A stretch of 64,000 nucleotides of DNA from Helopsaltes ochotensis (lineage: Eukaryota > Chordata > Aves > Passeriformes > Locustellidae). This document shows positions 36,201-45,965 of the stretch, in pieces; within the stretch, counting starts at the first letter, position 1, and the number at the start of each line of letters is the position of its first letter. Location: NCBI GenBank assembly GCA_013400155.1, contig VXBM01000136.1, forward strand, positions 1,085,952 to 1,149,951, in the 5' to 3' direction. The notes beneath the pieces are model-generated. The model ran no database searches. It was not told the DNA's origin and was given only the letters and a program-made list of their open reading frames with translations. A program made the translations under genes and the position numbers.

Positions 36201-39200
36201 CAGCTGAGAAATTAAATTGTGACTTCTTAGTATATTTAATAAACAGAAGTAAAAAATGATTGCCATCTCTGAAGCTGTGTTGAAGGAACATTTGAAACCT
36301 ACTTTGCTTTTTTCCTCTGCAAATGAAGTTAAGAGATACAAGGGTTATTTACAAACTGAACACATACACAATTCAGATTTACTTTCAACTCATTTGAAAT
36401 TCTTCTACAAAAAGACTCAACAGACTAAGTGTCTGCTTCACTGATTTGACAAACAAATAATTAAAACCACTTCCTATCTTTCTATAAACAGGAAAAATTA
36501 TAAATGCATTTCTATTTTTCTATTAATCTTATTTCTGTAGCTCCATAAGCCACCAACTGCATTTCATATAAAAACTTAAAATTTAACTTTGCCCTCTGAA
36601 ATGCTGTTTTAGCTTCCCTATTTTGCAGAATGCTTGTAAAGTTGTTTTTCACAGGTATTTTTCATTATTATGCTGTTTCTAATTATTACTATTTTGAGAA
36701 ACAGGATGCCCTCCACATAACTGATATCAAATGTTATAAAAAAGAAGAATGAGGAAGTCATTTCTCAAACCCAAACAACGCTGGAAATTCAGTCTGAATT
36801 TGCTGCACCTTTCCTCTCACACCACTAGATAGCAGCAGATATTTAAGATGGTTTTGGCAGCTGCTTGGGTTATGACAAGCCAGGAATACGAAGCTGCAGT
36901 TTATTTCCCATCTAGACAGGTTTCTGATTTTATTGTGTGGAATATGGCTTGTCAATGCTGTATTTACACAAAGCCTATGGAAGGTTTTCTGCTTGTGCAC
37001 ATGGAGCACTGTGTCTGTCATGCTAAATCTCAGGAGATCAGTAAAAACAAAGAGAACAACTCACTTTGAATACAGAACAGCATCCAAAAAAACCTAGAAG
37101 CAATCAGGGTAAGGAAAAAATGCAAAGAAAACCTGACAGAATAGCAAACAGTTTTCTAAGTAGGTCGCTTTTCTGAGACAAAGCCCGAGCACACATCTCC
37201 AGAAATGATGCTGGGAAAGTAACAGACAGCCCACAGAGTATATTATGCCTCCTAAATCTGGACAGCTCCTGCTCAATAGACAAATAGGAATCCACCAGCC
37301 AAGCAGACATTTTAGTAGCTCGATTCTGTTTTATGACTGCATGACAAGTGCCTCACCTGTATTTATGCAAATGAAAGCTAACGATGTCCCCCAAAATAAT
37401 GCAGATGGGCAGAGAACCAACCAATCTTTCATCACCTCGGGGTTTCATGTGGCACTGGAATGGAACCCGTTAGCAGGAGGGTGCTGTTAACAGGTTACGA
37501 ACAGTGCCAACCAAGGCAACTCCTCAACTCACAAATTCGAAAGAAGGCTAAACTAATGGTGTAGAAACTTTCACTGCACATACGGTGTATCCATCACGAG
37601 ACCACATCACTAATACAAAAGTTCTATCAATGGCAAGAACAAAAATTTATCTGTGATAATCTGATATACCCATAGCAGATGACCCAGCTTATACTCACAG
37701 CCAATTTTTCTTCATCCTCATTTTCACTATGCCATTCTGACTCTGCATCTGTGGGTTCAGCTTCCCCATTAATAAACTCTCTTCTCTGTGTTAAAAACAC
37801 CAAAAATGTAATTGAAGATGTAAAATTATATATACGCAACCAGAACTGACAGGAATAAAGAAATAAAAATTATATATATAATTTTCCCACCTTATCAAAA
37901 AGAGGTTGATAGAGTGCTGCATATTTTCTCTCTAGGTCATGTACTTCTTCATAGAATTTAGCTTCTATATGGGCACATTTCACCTGGAGCTTTTTCAAAG
38001 CATCAATTCTTCTTATCACTGCTTTTGGAAAACTAAAAATCAAAATTATTTAAGGTTAAAAGTTAGTTGCCCCAGCATTATTCCACATATTGAGAAACAG
38101 GTTGCATATAACTACATGCAATTTTTAAATAAAAGGCTTATGTCAAACATACATGTTTCTCCAAAACCTATTTCAAAAAGTTGAAAGAATCCTCTCCTAC
38201 CCAAGTTGTTCTCAAAGGTGTTATCTTCTGTTCCATTCCCTGGGGCCACTACCCTCCCCGTGTAGTTCAGAGATCTGAAATTAATACCTTTGTTTACACC
38301 TAAGCTTTGAGACTAGATTTGTGTTGATCCATCTATGAAAAATAAGCACTGTGCATTCTACAGGAGAAAGTTTTGATTCACGAATCATACTCGTAAAGCA
38401 CACACTGGCCATCTGCACTTTGAATTATTAAACATTTAGATACAGTCATGTAAAAAGACCTCTTTATAGAACATATGATTTTCTAAACAGAGGTCTACAA
38501 CCAGCCATTCTCAGACAAGAAATAAAAGTACAAGTATTTACTCAAGGCAGTATTTAAAGCTCCTTTACAGTTAATATAAAACTAAGCTTCAAACTAGGGA
38601 TATACAGGTCCTGAGCTTTCCATTCCATCCAGGAGAGCAATCCAATAGAAATCATCAGTCAATGCAGGACATACCCTGTCAGAATTCCAGTCAGAGAAGG
38701 GAACAAAGGAGGGGAGGAGAGTTATTTCTATCCAAAACAATAAATGGCCACAGCAAATATTAACGGGACAATATTTTGTTTGCAAGTTTGCATAAGGTAA
38801 AACTTCACTCTTCCTTCCAGAAGTAAGACACTATGAATCATAGGTTAAGTAAAGCATTCTCAGTGAATCATTTATTCTAATTTCCTACCCTAATTACACA
38901 GTAATAATGTTCTATTATGCTTTCAGTCTCTCAAGAATTTTATCATGCCCAGTACTTACGTTTCAATGTAACTTGAAGGAGTAAGTGATGTGTTGTCAAG
39001 ACGTTCCTGAAGAGATGCCAGCACTTGTGGATTTTGCATTACTTGGTCTGCCAGCTTTTCTATGAAGACAGAAAACCCATATTAAACAAATTTGCATAGA
39101 TTTATAGTGCTTTTGTTATACTGTGCCTTACAGTAGTCACAGTAAAAATACTATTTTCACACCTCAAATAACGCCACTGTTACTTGAATAATGAGTATTT

Positions 39201-41704
39201 TTACTACTAACACAAACAATTACTTCAGGACCACATTTCAGGAATATAAAGTTGGATAATGATAGATAAAAGCACTCTTCTCTTTGCAAATCTATCAGTT
39301 GCTTTTACAAGCAAGCAGTACATTAACAACATGAGCAAATTTCCTCTTTTCCCTTTATGTAAGAAAGTACAAAACTCTCTATCCTCCTTCTGTATTAGCT
39401 GTACCTTAAAAGCCACAAAAATATAAATTTTCAAGAGAACCACTGAATAATACTTCCAAGACATCTGTTTTCCAGCTAGTGTGACTCCTGAAAAACCCTT
39501 CCAACTTTGCGTACTGTACAATAAGCATCACAGCACTGTGACCCTGACAACTACTGATATTTTACCTCAAGATGACTTTACAATCTGTAAGATTCCTCAA
39601 CCATCACAACACTTCCCAGAAGACTACTCTTACAAAAGGTCAGATCTAAAAGGCTTCTGGTTAGGTGTTAAAACCCCTTACTAGTAAGGGGTGCCATGGT
39701 GTGAAGATTTTGGCTTTTCGCATTTTTCCATTCTCAGCGCTCTTTCCCCCAGACATTAAAAACCCAATAAAATGCACAGCACACATTAACATAGTGAAGC
39801 TTTTATACACTTGCAGTTGTGCGTTGCTTTGTTTTTCTTATTTATTAGGTATTGTGTTGTTGTTTTTTCTCAATCCAACTTGACCTTAAAGATTATTCAA
39901 TTTCAAATTCAAATATTCAGTGTCTACCAGCTGTCGTGTGATTTCCAGGTGCCAGTCACAAAGGATTTCTTAAAAAAAAAAACAGGTAATGAGGGAGACC
40001 CAAAGAGTATTTAGTGATCACATATATGAAACCAATTTCACTATAACTTACAAATTTGAGTATTTGAGAAATAATGGAACTGTAGCTTTTCTGCATACAG
40101 GAGTACTAATCTGAAAAACACTACTCAGCAGTGATCTGTAGACCTTGCTGATGGAGAATAAAAACTTCCAAGACACATTGTGAGGATGCAGCTTCTGAGA
40201 AACAAGGCAGTAAAGAACTAGCATGTGAACAGAACAGCTCATTTTGATAATTATGCTGAGAAAGAATGTATGTTGTTACAAGCCAGTCTTTGCAGGCCTT
40301 ACTGCAAGAGTCTAGTGGGTCATTTCAGGCAATGATAAAGCATCACAGTCAACACACAAAAATACAGCCTTCACTCTGACTTTGGCTGCAATAAACATGG
40401 AAAACATCAGAAAGTGAACAGATAGCTTAAAAACCGTTGTTTTGCTTTCAACTGTGAACACATCTTCAATTTTGACTGAAGAGGCTTATTCTACCTCTGT
40501 AACATCACCTACTACTATGTATTTCTTACCTTTTTTGTTGGTTGCGTTTTTAGCAGCCTCCACAGAATCTGAAGCAGCATCTTCTGTTTTACTAAACAAA
40601 TTCAAAGGGTAACATATTAAAATAGCATCACATGACACAAATGTCAGCATTTAACAAGTTGTTCTGAATTTTCAGTGTACTACAGACCTGTCTTATAGAC
40701 AAGTATGCCACTAAAATGCATATTTATGTCATCAAGCTTGTGAAAACACCAAAGTTTGGATATGAAACTAGATCCAAGATGAAAAGGGTGCAGAGGCAAG
40801 GTAAGGCAAGGCCAAAAACAAAAAAAAAAAAGGAAAAAACCAACCTCAAAACAAAACATAACAAGCCCCAAACAAAAACCTCTGCCAGATAAATTCATCT
40901 CATTAAGTGAATGGCTGCCCATTCATGTGTATGATTAGGTCTGTGAATCACGTGGCCATTCACTCTGCACATGAAAATGTTATTACTCACAAATGAAAAT
41001 ACGAGACACTTTTAGTGTGAGTGACAAAGAAAAACATGAGAAAGGGTGCAGTTACGAAAAGAAGATGAACAAGAGATAAAAGCTCTGTTTCCAACTTCTC
41101 TAATAAGCTGTTTTGATAAAAACATTCACTCCTATTCTAAAACAGATGTCCCTGGCCTCCCCATGTCCCTGCAGCACCGTCTTCCATCTCACTTCCTATG
41201 CTGGAGAAGGAGAGGGCCCAGCATGAGTCAACAGCCAGACAGTATTCCCTGTGCTCCCTGCCAGTTTAGAGGTCACAAAATGCACACTGGGTATTGCTGA
41301 AATCAACCCTAACTCGCACACAAAACCAGAAGAGAGATCACATATGCAAACGGATATTATCAGCTACTGGGCAGACCAGCTTATCCAGCACTGCAAGCCT
41401 CAGAAGAGCAGCAACTCCATAGAAACACTGTATGTTCAAAAAATACTACATAAACTAGAAAAAAAAGGTACCTTCTGCATGCCTAAATGACACAGATTAG
41501 AGAAACACTAAGGCTCTTTGGTTCTTTAGAGCATTTAGAAAAACATTGCCATTTTTTTCTTATCCAAGACTGGTAATCCACTCTTCACAGGTTAAAAAAA
41601 AAACAGAACAAAAACCTCTCCTGCAGAACACCAGATACACAGTTGGCTCTAGCCACCTTGATTTAATTGCAGAAAAACAGTCCAACATACCTGTTATCTG
41701 CCAT
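18183..41704 (-). CDS. NAP1L4: NAP1L4, nucleosome assembly protein 1-like 4 (complete coding region, 14 coding exons)
   Basis: Histone chaperone of the NAP1 family. It binds H2A-H2B and H3-H4, shuttles between cytoplasm and nucleus, and assists nucleosome assembly. Joined minus-strand exons, in order: 41704-41691, 40591-40530, 39059-38960, 38032-37891, 37785-37699, 36180-36061, 35475-35404, 31063-30924, 29050-28905, 27072-27050, 26450-26331, 26031-26002, 24721-24665, 18221-18183. All borders are AG/GT and phases agree, giving 1152 nt and 383 residues. Family marks: the helix region with LADQVMQNP (about 29-37), YEEVHDLERKYAALYQPLFDK before residue 107, PTDAESEWHSENEDEEKLA (117-135), the core GIPDFWFTIFRNVDMLSELV, the basic KKKQKHKGRG (NLS-like), FEIGHFFRERIVPRAVLYFTGEA and an acidic tail. 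The N-terminal and acidic wording fits NAP1L4 better than NAP1L1. The protein ends in CKQQ, a CaaX-like box. Confidence 0.96.
18222..24664 (-). other. NAP1L4: NAP1L4 last intron (6.4 kb)
   Basis: AT-rich intron. It holds a short CCTT repeat at about 19834-19855 and a purine-rich plus strand over about 22200-22480, which is pyrimidine-rich in the transcript. No exon, snoRNA or clear transposon was recognised. Confidence 0.7.
19834..19855 (+). repeat. Short (CCTT)n repeat
   Basis: Imperfect then perfect CCTT units within the last NAP1L4 intron. Confidence 0.85.
24665..24721 (-). CDS. NAP1L4: NAP1L4 coding exon, acidic tail (residues 353-371)
   Basis: Encodes ELEGEEEGEEEEDAESDPK, the acidic C-terminal region that contacts histones electrostatically. 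Acceptor TTGTCATAG and donor AAG|GTAATG. If this donor is not used, the frame stays open into the intron for another 53 residues, ending at 24503. Confidence 0.93.
25002..25062 (+). repeat. 24-bp direct repeat, 37 bp apart
   Basis: TTTGGAATTTTAGCTCTGGT plus AATA occurs exactly twice, at 25002-25025 and 25039-25062, in a NAP1L4 intron. Local duplication with no known role. Confidence 0.9.
25944..25969 (-). pseudogene. Truncated snoRNA-family fragment
   Basis: The minus strand carries the right arm of the same 3' hairpin seen at 37451-37508. GTTCCATTCCAGTGCC is identical over 16 bases, and the preceding ten or so bases (CTGATTACCT) are related. The left arm and the ACA box are missing (AGG follows instead of ACA). 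It sits about 33 bp downstream of the exon 26002-26031 in the transcript and is probably a dead fragment. Confidence 0.5.
26002..26031 (-). CDS. NAP1L4: NAP1L4 coding exon (residues 343-352)
   Basis: A 30-base micro-exon encoding FEEDEEGEEE, between acceptor GTTTTTCAG and donor GAG|GTGAGA. It is in phase 0 at both ends, so skipping would preserve the frame and shorten the acidic tail. Confidence 0.92.
26331..26450 (-). CDS. NAP1L4: NAP1L4 coding exon (residues 303-342)
   Basis: Encodes DEDSEFTLAADFEIGHFFRE and the following RIVPRAVLYFTGEAIEDDDN, the most conserved end of the NAP core domain. Acceptor TCTTACAG, donor AAC|GTATGT. Confidence 0.95.
27050..27072 (-). CDS. NAP1L4: NAP1L4 23-base micro-exon (residues 295-302)
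   Basis: Encodes (V)SGDGESL, the NAP1L4-type linker before the conserved DEDSEF segment. Acceptor TTTTTGCAG, donor TTG|GTAAGT. The 23-base length is needed to bring the phase back to zero, which supports it. Confidence 0.9.
28008..28325 (-). mobile_element. CR1 LINE fragment in NAP1L4 intron
   Basis: Same order of markers as the copy at 14477: ATCACAGAACAGTTTGGGCTG, CCCCTGGGCAGGGACACCTTT (each about 20 bases), CCATCCAGTCTGGCCTTGAA, TTCTTCCTAATACCTAACC and CCTTGTCCTGTCACTACA. The element is on the minus strand, the same direction as NAP1L4. It lacks coding sequence and has diverged; the edges are approximate. Confidence 0.92.
28905..29050 (-). CDS. NAP1L4: NAP1L4 coding exon (residues 246-295)
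   Basis: Encodes CTIDWKKGKNVTVKTIKKKQ and KHKGRGTVRTITKQVPNDSF, then FNFFSPIKG at the donor side. The basic KKKQKHKGRG is the nuclear-localisation-like stretch of the NAP1 family. Acceptor TCTCTAG, donor G|GTAAGC; phase 2 in, phase 1 out. Confidence 0.95.
30690..30734. repeat. Cluster of five TGTACA palindromes with an 11-bp inverted repeat
   Basis: TGTACA starts at 30691, 30700, 30712, 30723 and 30729. TTGTACATTTT (30690-30700) and AAAATGTACAA (30708-30718) are exact reverse complements. It lies about 190 bp downstream, in the transcript, of the NAP1L4 exon ending at 30924. Function unknown. Confidence 0.85.
30924..31063 (-). CDS. NAP1L4: NAP1L4 coding exon (residues 200-246)
   Basis: Encodes SFSLEFHFGPNDYFSNSVLT and KTYKMKSEPDKTDPFSFEGP, then EIVDCEG. 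This is the central beta-rich part of the NAP domain. Acceptor ATTTCTTTCAG, donor GAGG|GTAAGG. Confidence 0.95.
33491..33624 (-). ncRNA. H/ACA box snoRNA, SNORA54-like (copy 1)
   Basis: About 134 nt on the host-sense strand of a NAP1L4 intron. Seen: a 5' hairpin with lower stem UGUGUU/AACACA and upper stem CAGCUU/AAGUUG; a hinge ACAGGA matching ANANNA (it overlaps the stem end by a few bases); a 3' hairpin with lower stem GCACUG/CAGUGC, pocket strands UUCGUA and CCAUUC, upper stem AACCUGUGGACAG/CUGUCAAUAGGUU (one mismatch) and loop CUUUUUU; then ACA at 33496-33494 with exactly three bases after it. This is the canonical H/ACA plan. Known: human SNORA54 is hosted by NAP1L4 and is assigned to a 28S rRNA pseudouridine. 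The pocket can pair around the 28S sequence GAAUGGAUGAACGAG (from memory). The name is inferred from host and fold. Confidence 0.65.
33637..34279 (+). mobile_element. Solo LTR of an endogenous retrovirus
   Basis: Runs from TGCCCTAGGGTGACC to CTAAACCACCACA, with TG and CA ends. The flanking pentamers AAAGG (33632-33636) and GAAGG (34280-34284) look like a slightly decayed 5-bp target duplication. It has AATAAA at about 34169 in plus orientation, followed by a U5-like stretch, and several poly(T) runs. No internal retroviral genes are present. It is antisense to NAP1L4. The family resembles LTRs frequent in songbirds. Confidence 0.8.
35404..35475 (-). CDS. NAP1L4: NAP1L4 coding exon (residues 176-199)
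   Basis: Encodes EYDEPILKHLQDIKVKFSEP and GQPM. Acceptor TCTCCTTAG, donor ATG|GTGAGT; phase 0 at both ends. Confidence 0.95.
36061..36180 (-). CDS. NAP1L4: NAP1L4 coding exon (residues 136-175)
   Basis: Encodes GDLKNAVVIDEKAEETNVKG then IPDFWFTIFRNVDMLSELVQ. The latter is the strongly conserved opening of the second half of the NAP domain; the former is the variable linker. Acceptor TCTTTCCCAG, donor CAA|GTAAGT. Confidence 0.95.
36181..37698 (-). other. NAP1L4: NAP1L4 1.5-kb intron carrying snoRNA copy 2
   Basis: Holds the second SNORA54-like sequence at about 37445-37578, roughly 120 bp after the 5' splice site. No other feature is recognised. Confidence 0.75.
37445..37578 (-). ncRNA. H/ACA box snoRNA-like sequence (copy 2)
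   Basis: The 3' half is very clear: lower stem GGCACUG/CAGUGCC, pocket strands UUCGUA and CCAUUC identical to copy 1, upper stem AACCUGUUAACAG/CUGCUAACGGGUU, loop CACCCUC, then ACA (37450-37448) and three bases UGA. The 23 bases before the hairpin still align with copy 1 (16 of 23). The 5' half is weaker: a GAAAG/CUUUC stem is possible, but no clear ANANNA hinge was found, so the start is only set by the usual length. It may be a second functional gene or a copy that lost its 5' hairpin. Confidence 0.5.
37699..37785 (-). CDS. NAP1L4: NAP1L4 coding exon (residues 107-135)
   Basis: Encodes RREFINGEAEPTDAESEWHS and ENEDEEKLA. PTDAESEWHSE is characteristic of NAP1L4 and separates it from NAP1L1. 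Acceptor TTAACACAG, donor GCT|GTGAGT; phase 0 at both ends. Confidence 0.95.
37891..38032 (-). CDS. NAP1L4: NAP1L4 coding exon (residues 59-106)
   Basis: Encodes FPKAVIRRIDALKKLQVKCA, HIEAKFYEEVHDLERKYAAL and YQPLFDK: the long dimerisation helix of the NAP fold. Acceptor ATTTTTAG, donor AAG|GTGGGA. Confidence 0.95.
38960..39059 (-). CDS. NAP1L4: NAP1L4 coding exon (residues 26-59)
   Basis: Encodes EKLADQVMQNPQVLASLQER then LDNTSLTPSSYIET. The leucine-rich part corresponds to the nuclear-export-like segment of NAP1 proteins. Acceptor TGTCTTCATAG, donor AAC|GTAAGT; phase 1 in, phase 2 out. Confidence 0.95.
39673..39692. repeat. 20-bp perfect palindrome
   Basis: ACCCCTTACTAGTAAGGGGT equals its own reverse complement. 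It lies in a NAP1L4 intron. No surrounding transposon structure was identified. Confidence 0.85.
40530..40591 (-). CDS. NAP1L4: NAP1L4 coding exon (residues 5-26)
   Basis: Encodes SKTEDAASDSVEAAKNATNK and K. The SDSVEAAKN wording is NAP1L4-like. Acceptor TTTGTTTAG, donor AAAG|GTAAGA; phases 2 in and 1 out join both neighbours. Confidence 0.93.
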
Positions 41705-41722
41705 CTGTGTGACTGTATCCAC
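41691..41722 (-). CDS. NAP1L4: NAP1L4 first coding exon (start codon exon)
   Basis: A 32-base exon. The acceptor is CAACTTGCAG; the 18-base 5' UTR part ends in CACACAG; ATG is at 41704-41702 and MADN follows, with donor CAG|GTATGT. The start is chosen because MAD is the family N-terminus and its phase joins the next exon exactly. Confidence 0.9.
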
Positions 41723-44700
41723 CTGCAAGTTGAAAAGTAGCGTTTAAAAATACTTGAACAGTAATTTGTTTACCTCAACAGAAGATGAAAATAGAACAGG
41801 TCATTGTTTAAAACATCAGTACAAATTAATAGCTGCTGGTTTTTCTAAGAAATTCATCGTGCATAATCCCTCACAGTAAACTAAATAGCTACAACACCCA
41901 ACTCAAACTGAAACCTGCTCAGTTTTTGAAGTTTGTCAGGTGGTTTAATCCTCCTAGAACTTCATTTTTCTGTTAAATACTCCAGATACCAATGCATTTC
42001 TACCCAATCATGGGTTTTCAGTCTGAAGTTAAGTGCCACAGTTTCCTAGATTAGCTCAGCATTCTAACAAAAAAAAATAACCCAAAGAGAAAGACACAAA
42101 GGTATTCTTTTCTAATTCCTTGACAGCATCATAGTAAACAATGAATTTTTAATCTCTGCCTATATAGCATACTTGAGCAAAAGAACAATGAAAGCTCAAA
42201 CGAATTAATTACCATAAAAGAAAGAAGTCATTTGGAAGTTATCGCCCAAGCAGAAAAATACATTTCACTTGTCTAATCAGGGTTATTTTTGTGAGTAGCT
42301 GCTTCTGCTGCTCTACAATGTGCCTAAATTGTTGCTAGATAAAAAGAATATTGAAGAGAAGAAAATTATTTACCAAGAGAAGGGGTTTTGACAGTAGCTA
42401 GGAAGACAGCATCCCCTGTATAAAGATTTGCTCCTTATTTATCAGCAATCAGTAAATGAAGAGGAAAGAGAGAACTTAAAATCTCATTATTAAGTGATTG
42501 GAACCAGGTTTAGCACAGCTACCCCAGCCCCCAAAATCTAAATTAGCTCTCCTGAGAAACCAGAGGGAGTCTGATTGTCTAACTTACTCTACTGCTCTTT
42601 TTTTCCTGGGGTGAAATAGCTAAGCCTGTACATGTATTTCACTAACAAGAGATTGGGGGTTTTTACCCCAGTTTTAAAAAGCTGAACAAATTCCAGTAAT
42701 CACTACCTGCCATAGAAGCACAGATGGCATGTTCCACTACCCAGCTATCATGGAAGCAACGTTGGGTGGTCTGTGAGTCAAATTCAGAACAAAAAGAGTT
42801 GTTCATCAGAGTTGACAGGCCTGATTTCTCCAACTCTACAAAGGCTGATCTCAGGCCCAGCTTCCAACAGAGGACTACTGTTGCCTTAAGTTTTAGCTTC
42901 ATGTTTTTCAGATTCTGTGCTGTCTAGGGGTGTAGATCTGAGTGTCCCATGAAGTGTCAGTCAGCTCTCTTCACAGAGTAGGCAGACAAAACAAATCCTT
43001 TCCTGCTGAGGACCAAGGACAACTTTCAGGCCCAAAAGCATAAACAATAATGGACTGAAGGGAGAAACAAGAAGGATGTTGCTCACAACCCAAAGCTGTA
43101 ATTGGACAATTAAACCCCAAATATGCAAATGGACCAAAACTTACAGAAGTGTAAGATTTCATGACCAGTGGCCCATTTGTGACCATTCTAAGTCCACCTT
43201 GGGTGTTGCCCTGGTCAGGCTCTTGTCCTGCCCAAGGTGTATCCTAAGGGCCTTTCAATAAATCCCTACTTTATTCCCTAACTCTGTCCAGTCTCTGTTT
43301 CAGGTCAGCCTTCCCAAGGCATCTCTACCAAAGAAGAACCTCAGTGCTAACGCCAACCTGAGCGGCAGCCCAGAGATTGATGCACTCTTCCATCTGGAAA
43401 ACGCTGAATCCTGCTCCCAGCTGCAAAGGCAACACTTTCACAATCATTTCAAATAGAGCTGAAAAGCTTTGTCAGTTTTCAACAGTACTAACAGTGGGCT
43501 TCAGACCATTCCACAGGAAGTTGTTTACATCTCCCATATAAGTCTAGAAGCCCACCCAACAGGTTAAACCCAAAATAAAGGGGCTTCTGGCAGAGCAGGT
43601 GTTCCACCAGCTCAGGCAGATTCACTTCCAAACACTTCCTCTTGCCTTAAACATAACAAGAGAAAGTGGCAATGACAGCAACCACCTGCTAGAGCAAAAC
43701 AGATTTTTACAGTTTCACAGCTGAAGAAATAAAGGAGCATAAATTAATCTTTCCTTCCACAGCAACAGAAGGCAGGGGGAAAAAAAGATACAATTAAAAA
43801 GGTAAAACAGAGCAAATTGACCTAATATCAGAGTTCAGCCAACAAGTTATATATGATCCCAGTCACTATTAGAGGAGGCAACAGTAGGCAACTAAAAATG
43901 CAAACTCACTTCACTTAAAAATTACCCTCAAAGATTTGTGGCTTCCAACCTAGGCCCAGCAACCAAGCTAATGGAACATTCTCTACTCCACATAAAAATT
44001 CTTCTGCTCAGCTGATTGTGCTGTATTTCCTGCAGGGACATACCTCTCAAGCCTGCCGAGGGAAAACAAGATCCTCCCATGTGTTTGGAAAACATGGAAT
44101 AATGTTTTAACAGCAGCTGAATTCATTTCCACTGGAGCAGACACGAACTGGGCATGTTCTGACAAAAGCCACTCACCAAGTAACAAACAAGAACGAAAAA
44201 AGGAAAAAAGAAAAGAGAGCATTCCCTGGTGCAAATACACACTTTGAGTCTTGTTTCACTCCTTAGAGTTGTGCCTTTGGCAACGGGGAAGTAAAAAGAA
44301 GTATATAAATAAATCACTTGATGCAACTTTCTTAGAAGACACCTTGCGATTCCCAGTTTCATTCCAGCTGCCTTGCACTGACTTTACTGTCACAGAGTTA
44401 CCAACAAAACTGCCGAGGACAAGCTGGGAAGGCAGTGGAGGGGAGAGAGAGAACCGTAGAGATAAAGTTAAGCGCGCATCAGTTGAAAAAGAACAACACC
44501 AAAGCACTGAGCCTTCACACCCATCGTCTTCACTACTTTCCAAGCAACTTTACAGGCAGTGCAGACATGAAAAAGCAATCAGAATCGAAGGAAGTAACAG
44601 CAGAAGGCATCATTATTATTGCTGCCACCACCATTAAGTGCCTCATTTCTTCTGGACAGTTCCCTGTTTCCAAATGACTCATGCAGATGAAGCTTTGGAG

Positions 44701-45463
44701 ATGGAGCGCACCCCGAGCCCCCTTCCCACAAGGCAGGCTACTGCCGCAACTTGTCTGGCAAAAACGTCACACATTATCAATCACTGAGAACTGCAGGAAA
44801 CTGTAAACTCGGTGCACACCAGGATAGGGAGAGTTCATTACAAGGACAATATCCTGAAGGACGTAAATTCAAGGCAAAAATCTATACACTAGCAAGATGT
44901 ACTCATAAAGAGAAGTGTACACAAGAATACATCTTCTCTGCCTTGCACAACCTTCTAAATGCAACTAAAATACAAAACAGGAAACCAAAAGGCTCCTGAA
45001 CTCACAGGAAGACTCCTGCCCACAGCTGTTAAATGTTTTTCCTAACTAGAACAAATCAGAAGGGAAAGTTACAATTTCCGTTTCAGAGGCACTGAGATGT
45101 AACCCCGTGGGAAACCACAAACGACACGGTCGGATGCTTTCTGTAAGGATAATAAGAAGGGATCATGAAAAATTATTTGAGGAAAAAACTCAATCTGTCC
45201 GACAAGCCCCGGACACCACCAATACTTAGGCTCACCTTTGTAGTTTTCTTAAAGGAACACTATTTTGCTTAGAGATGACCTCATAAAAATTTGCCTAGTG
45301 ACTCTGGTTTCATCTACAATTCCCACACTCGCTTCTCTACCTTTATATTTTTATGCCTCGTGTGCAGACGTTACAGCAAAGGAGTCCGGCAAATCCTACG
45401 GGCACCGCTATTGTGTGTAGTAAACAACCACAGCAGCACAGAAAATCTCGAACAGGCCCTCAC
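41723..45463 (-). other. NAP1L4: NAP1L4 first intron
   Basis: The intron between a non-coding first exon in the CpG island and the ATG exon. It holds an antisense LTR at about 42990-43335 and otherwise AT-rich unique sequence. The exact 5' border depends on which donor is used (see the exon 1 entry). Confidence 0.6.
42990..43335 (+). mobile_element. Endogenous retroviral LTR fragment
   Basis: The LTR-like features are a U3-like segment (CATAAACAATAATGGACTG, ACCCCAAATATGCAAATGG), AATAAA at 43257-43262, then an R/U5-like stretch ending near CCTTCCCAAGGCATC. The order fits a solo or truncated LTR in plus orientation, antisense to NAP1L4. Precise ends and target duplication were not found, and no internal genes are present. 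Confidence 0.65.
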
Positions 45464-45965
45464 CTGCAAGGAACCCGAAACGCAAAAGCGAGCCTCCCGA
45501 ACCGCCCGTCGCGCTGCGGGAACACAACACCGCGGCTGAGGTCAGGCGAAAGCATCGCACCCCAGCCGAGCAGCGAAGGCCTTGACTCAACCCGAGCACG
45601 GCGGCGTGAGAGCGCCGGGGGCAGCGCTCACCAAAAGCGGCCCTCCCGCCCTCCTCCTCCCCCGCTCCCGCGGGAGGGCGGGGACAGGGCGGGCGCGCTG
45701 CCAGGCAGCGCGGCCATACATGCGGCCGGAACCCCCGCGTTCCCCGCCGCCAGGCACGGAGCAACCCAGGACCCGTTCCGTAGGCTCTAGCTTCTAAAAC
45801 GGGCCTTAAAATGGAACGGCGGCAGGCCGAGCGCAAACCGCTCCGCGCTGGGCGGCTGCGGCCGCCGCCGTGCTCCTCCCCTGAGCGGGCCCGGAGAGAA
45901 TCCCCGGTCCCGCGCCGGGGTACCGGCGCCCGGATCGGCCCGTCCGCTGTCCCCGCGGGGTGCCC
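45464..45965 (-). other. NAP1L4: Probable NAP1L4 non-coding exon 1 region
   Basis: A 5' UTR exon must lie upstream of the ATG exon. Two good minus-strand donors occur in the CpG-rich DNA: TTGCAG|GTGAGG, exon end 45464, and TTTTG|GTGAGC, exon end 45632. A weaker one, AAAG|GTGAGC, is at about 45233. The transcription start is probably in or next to the assembly gap. Which donor is used cannot be decided from sequence alone. Confidence 0.45.
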
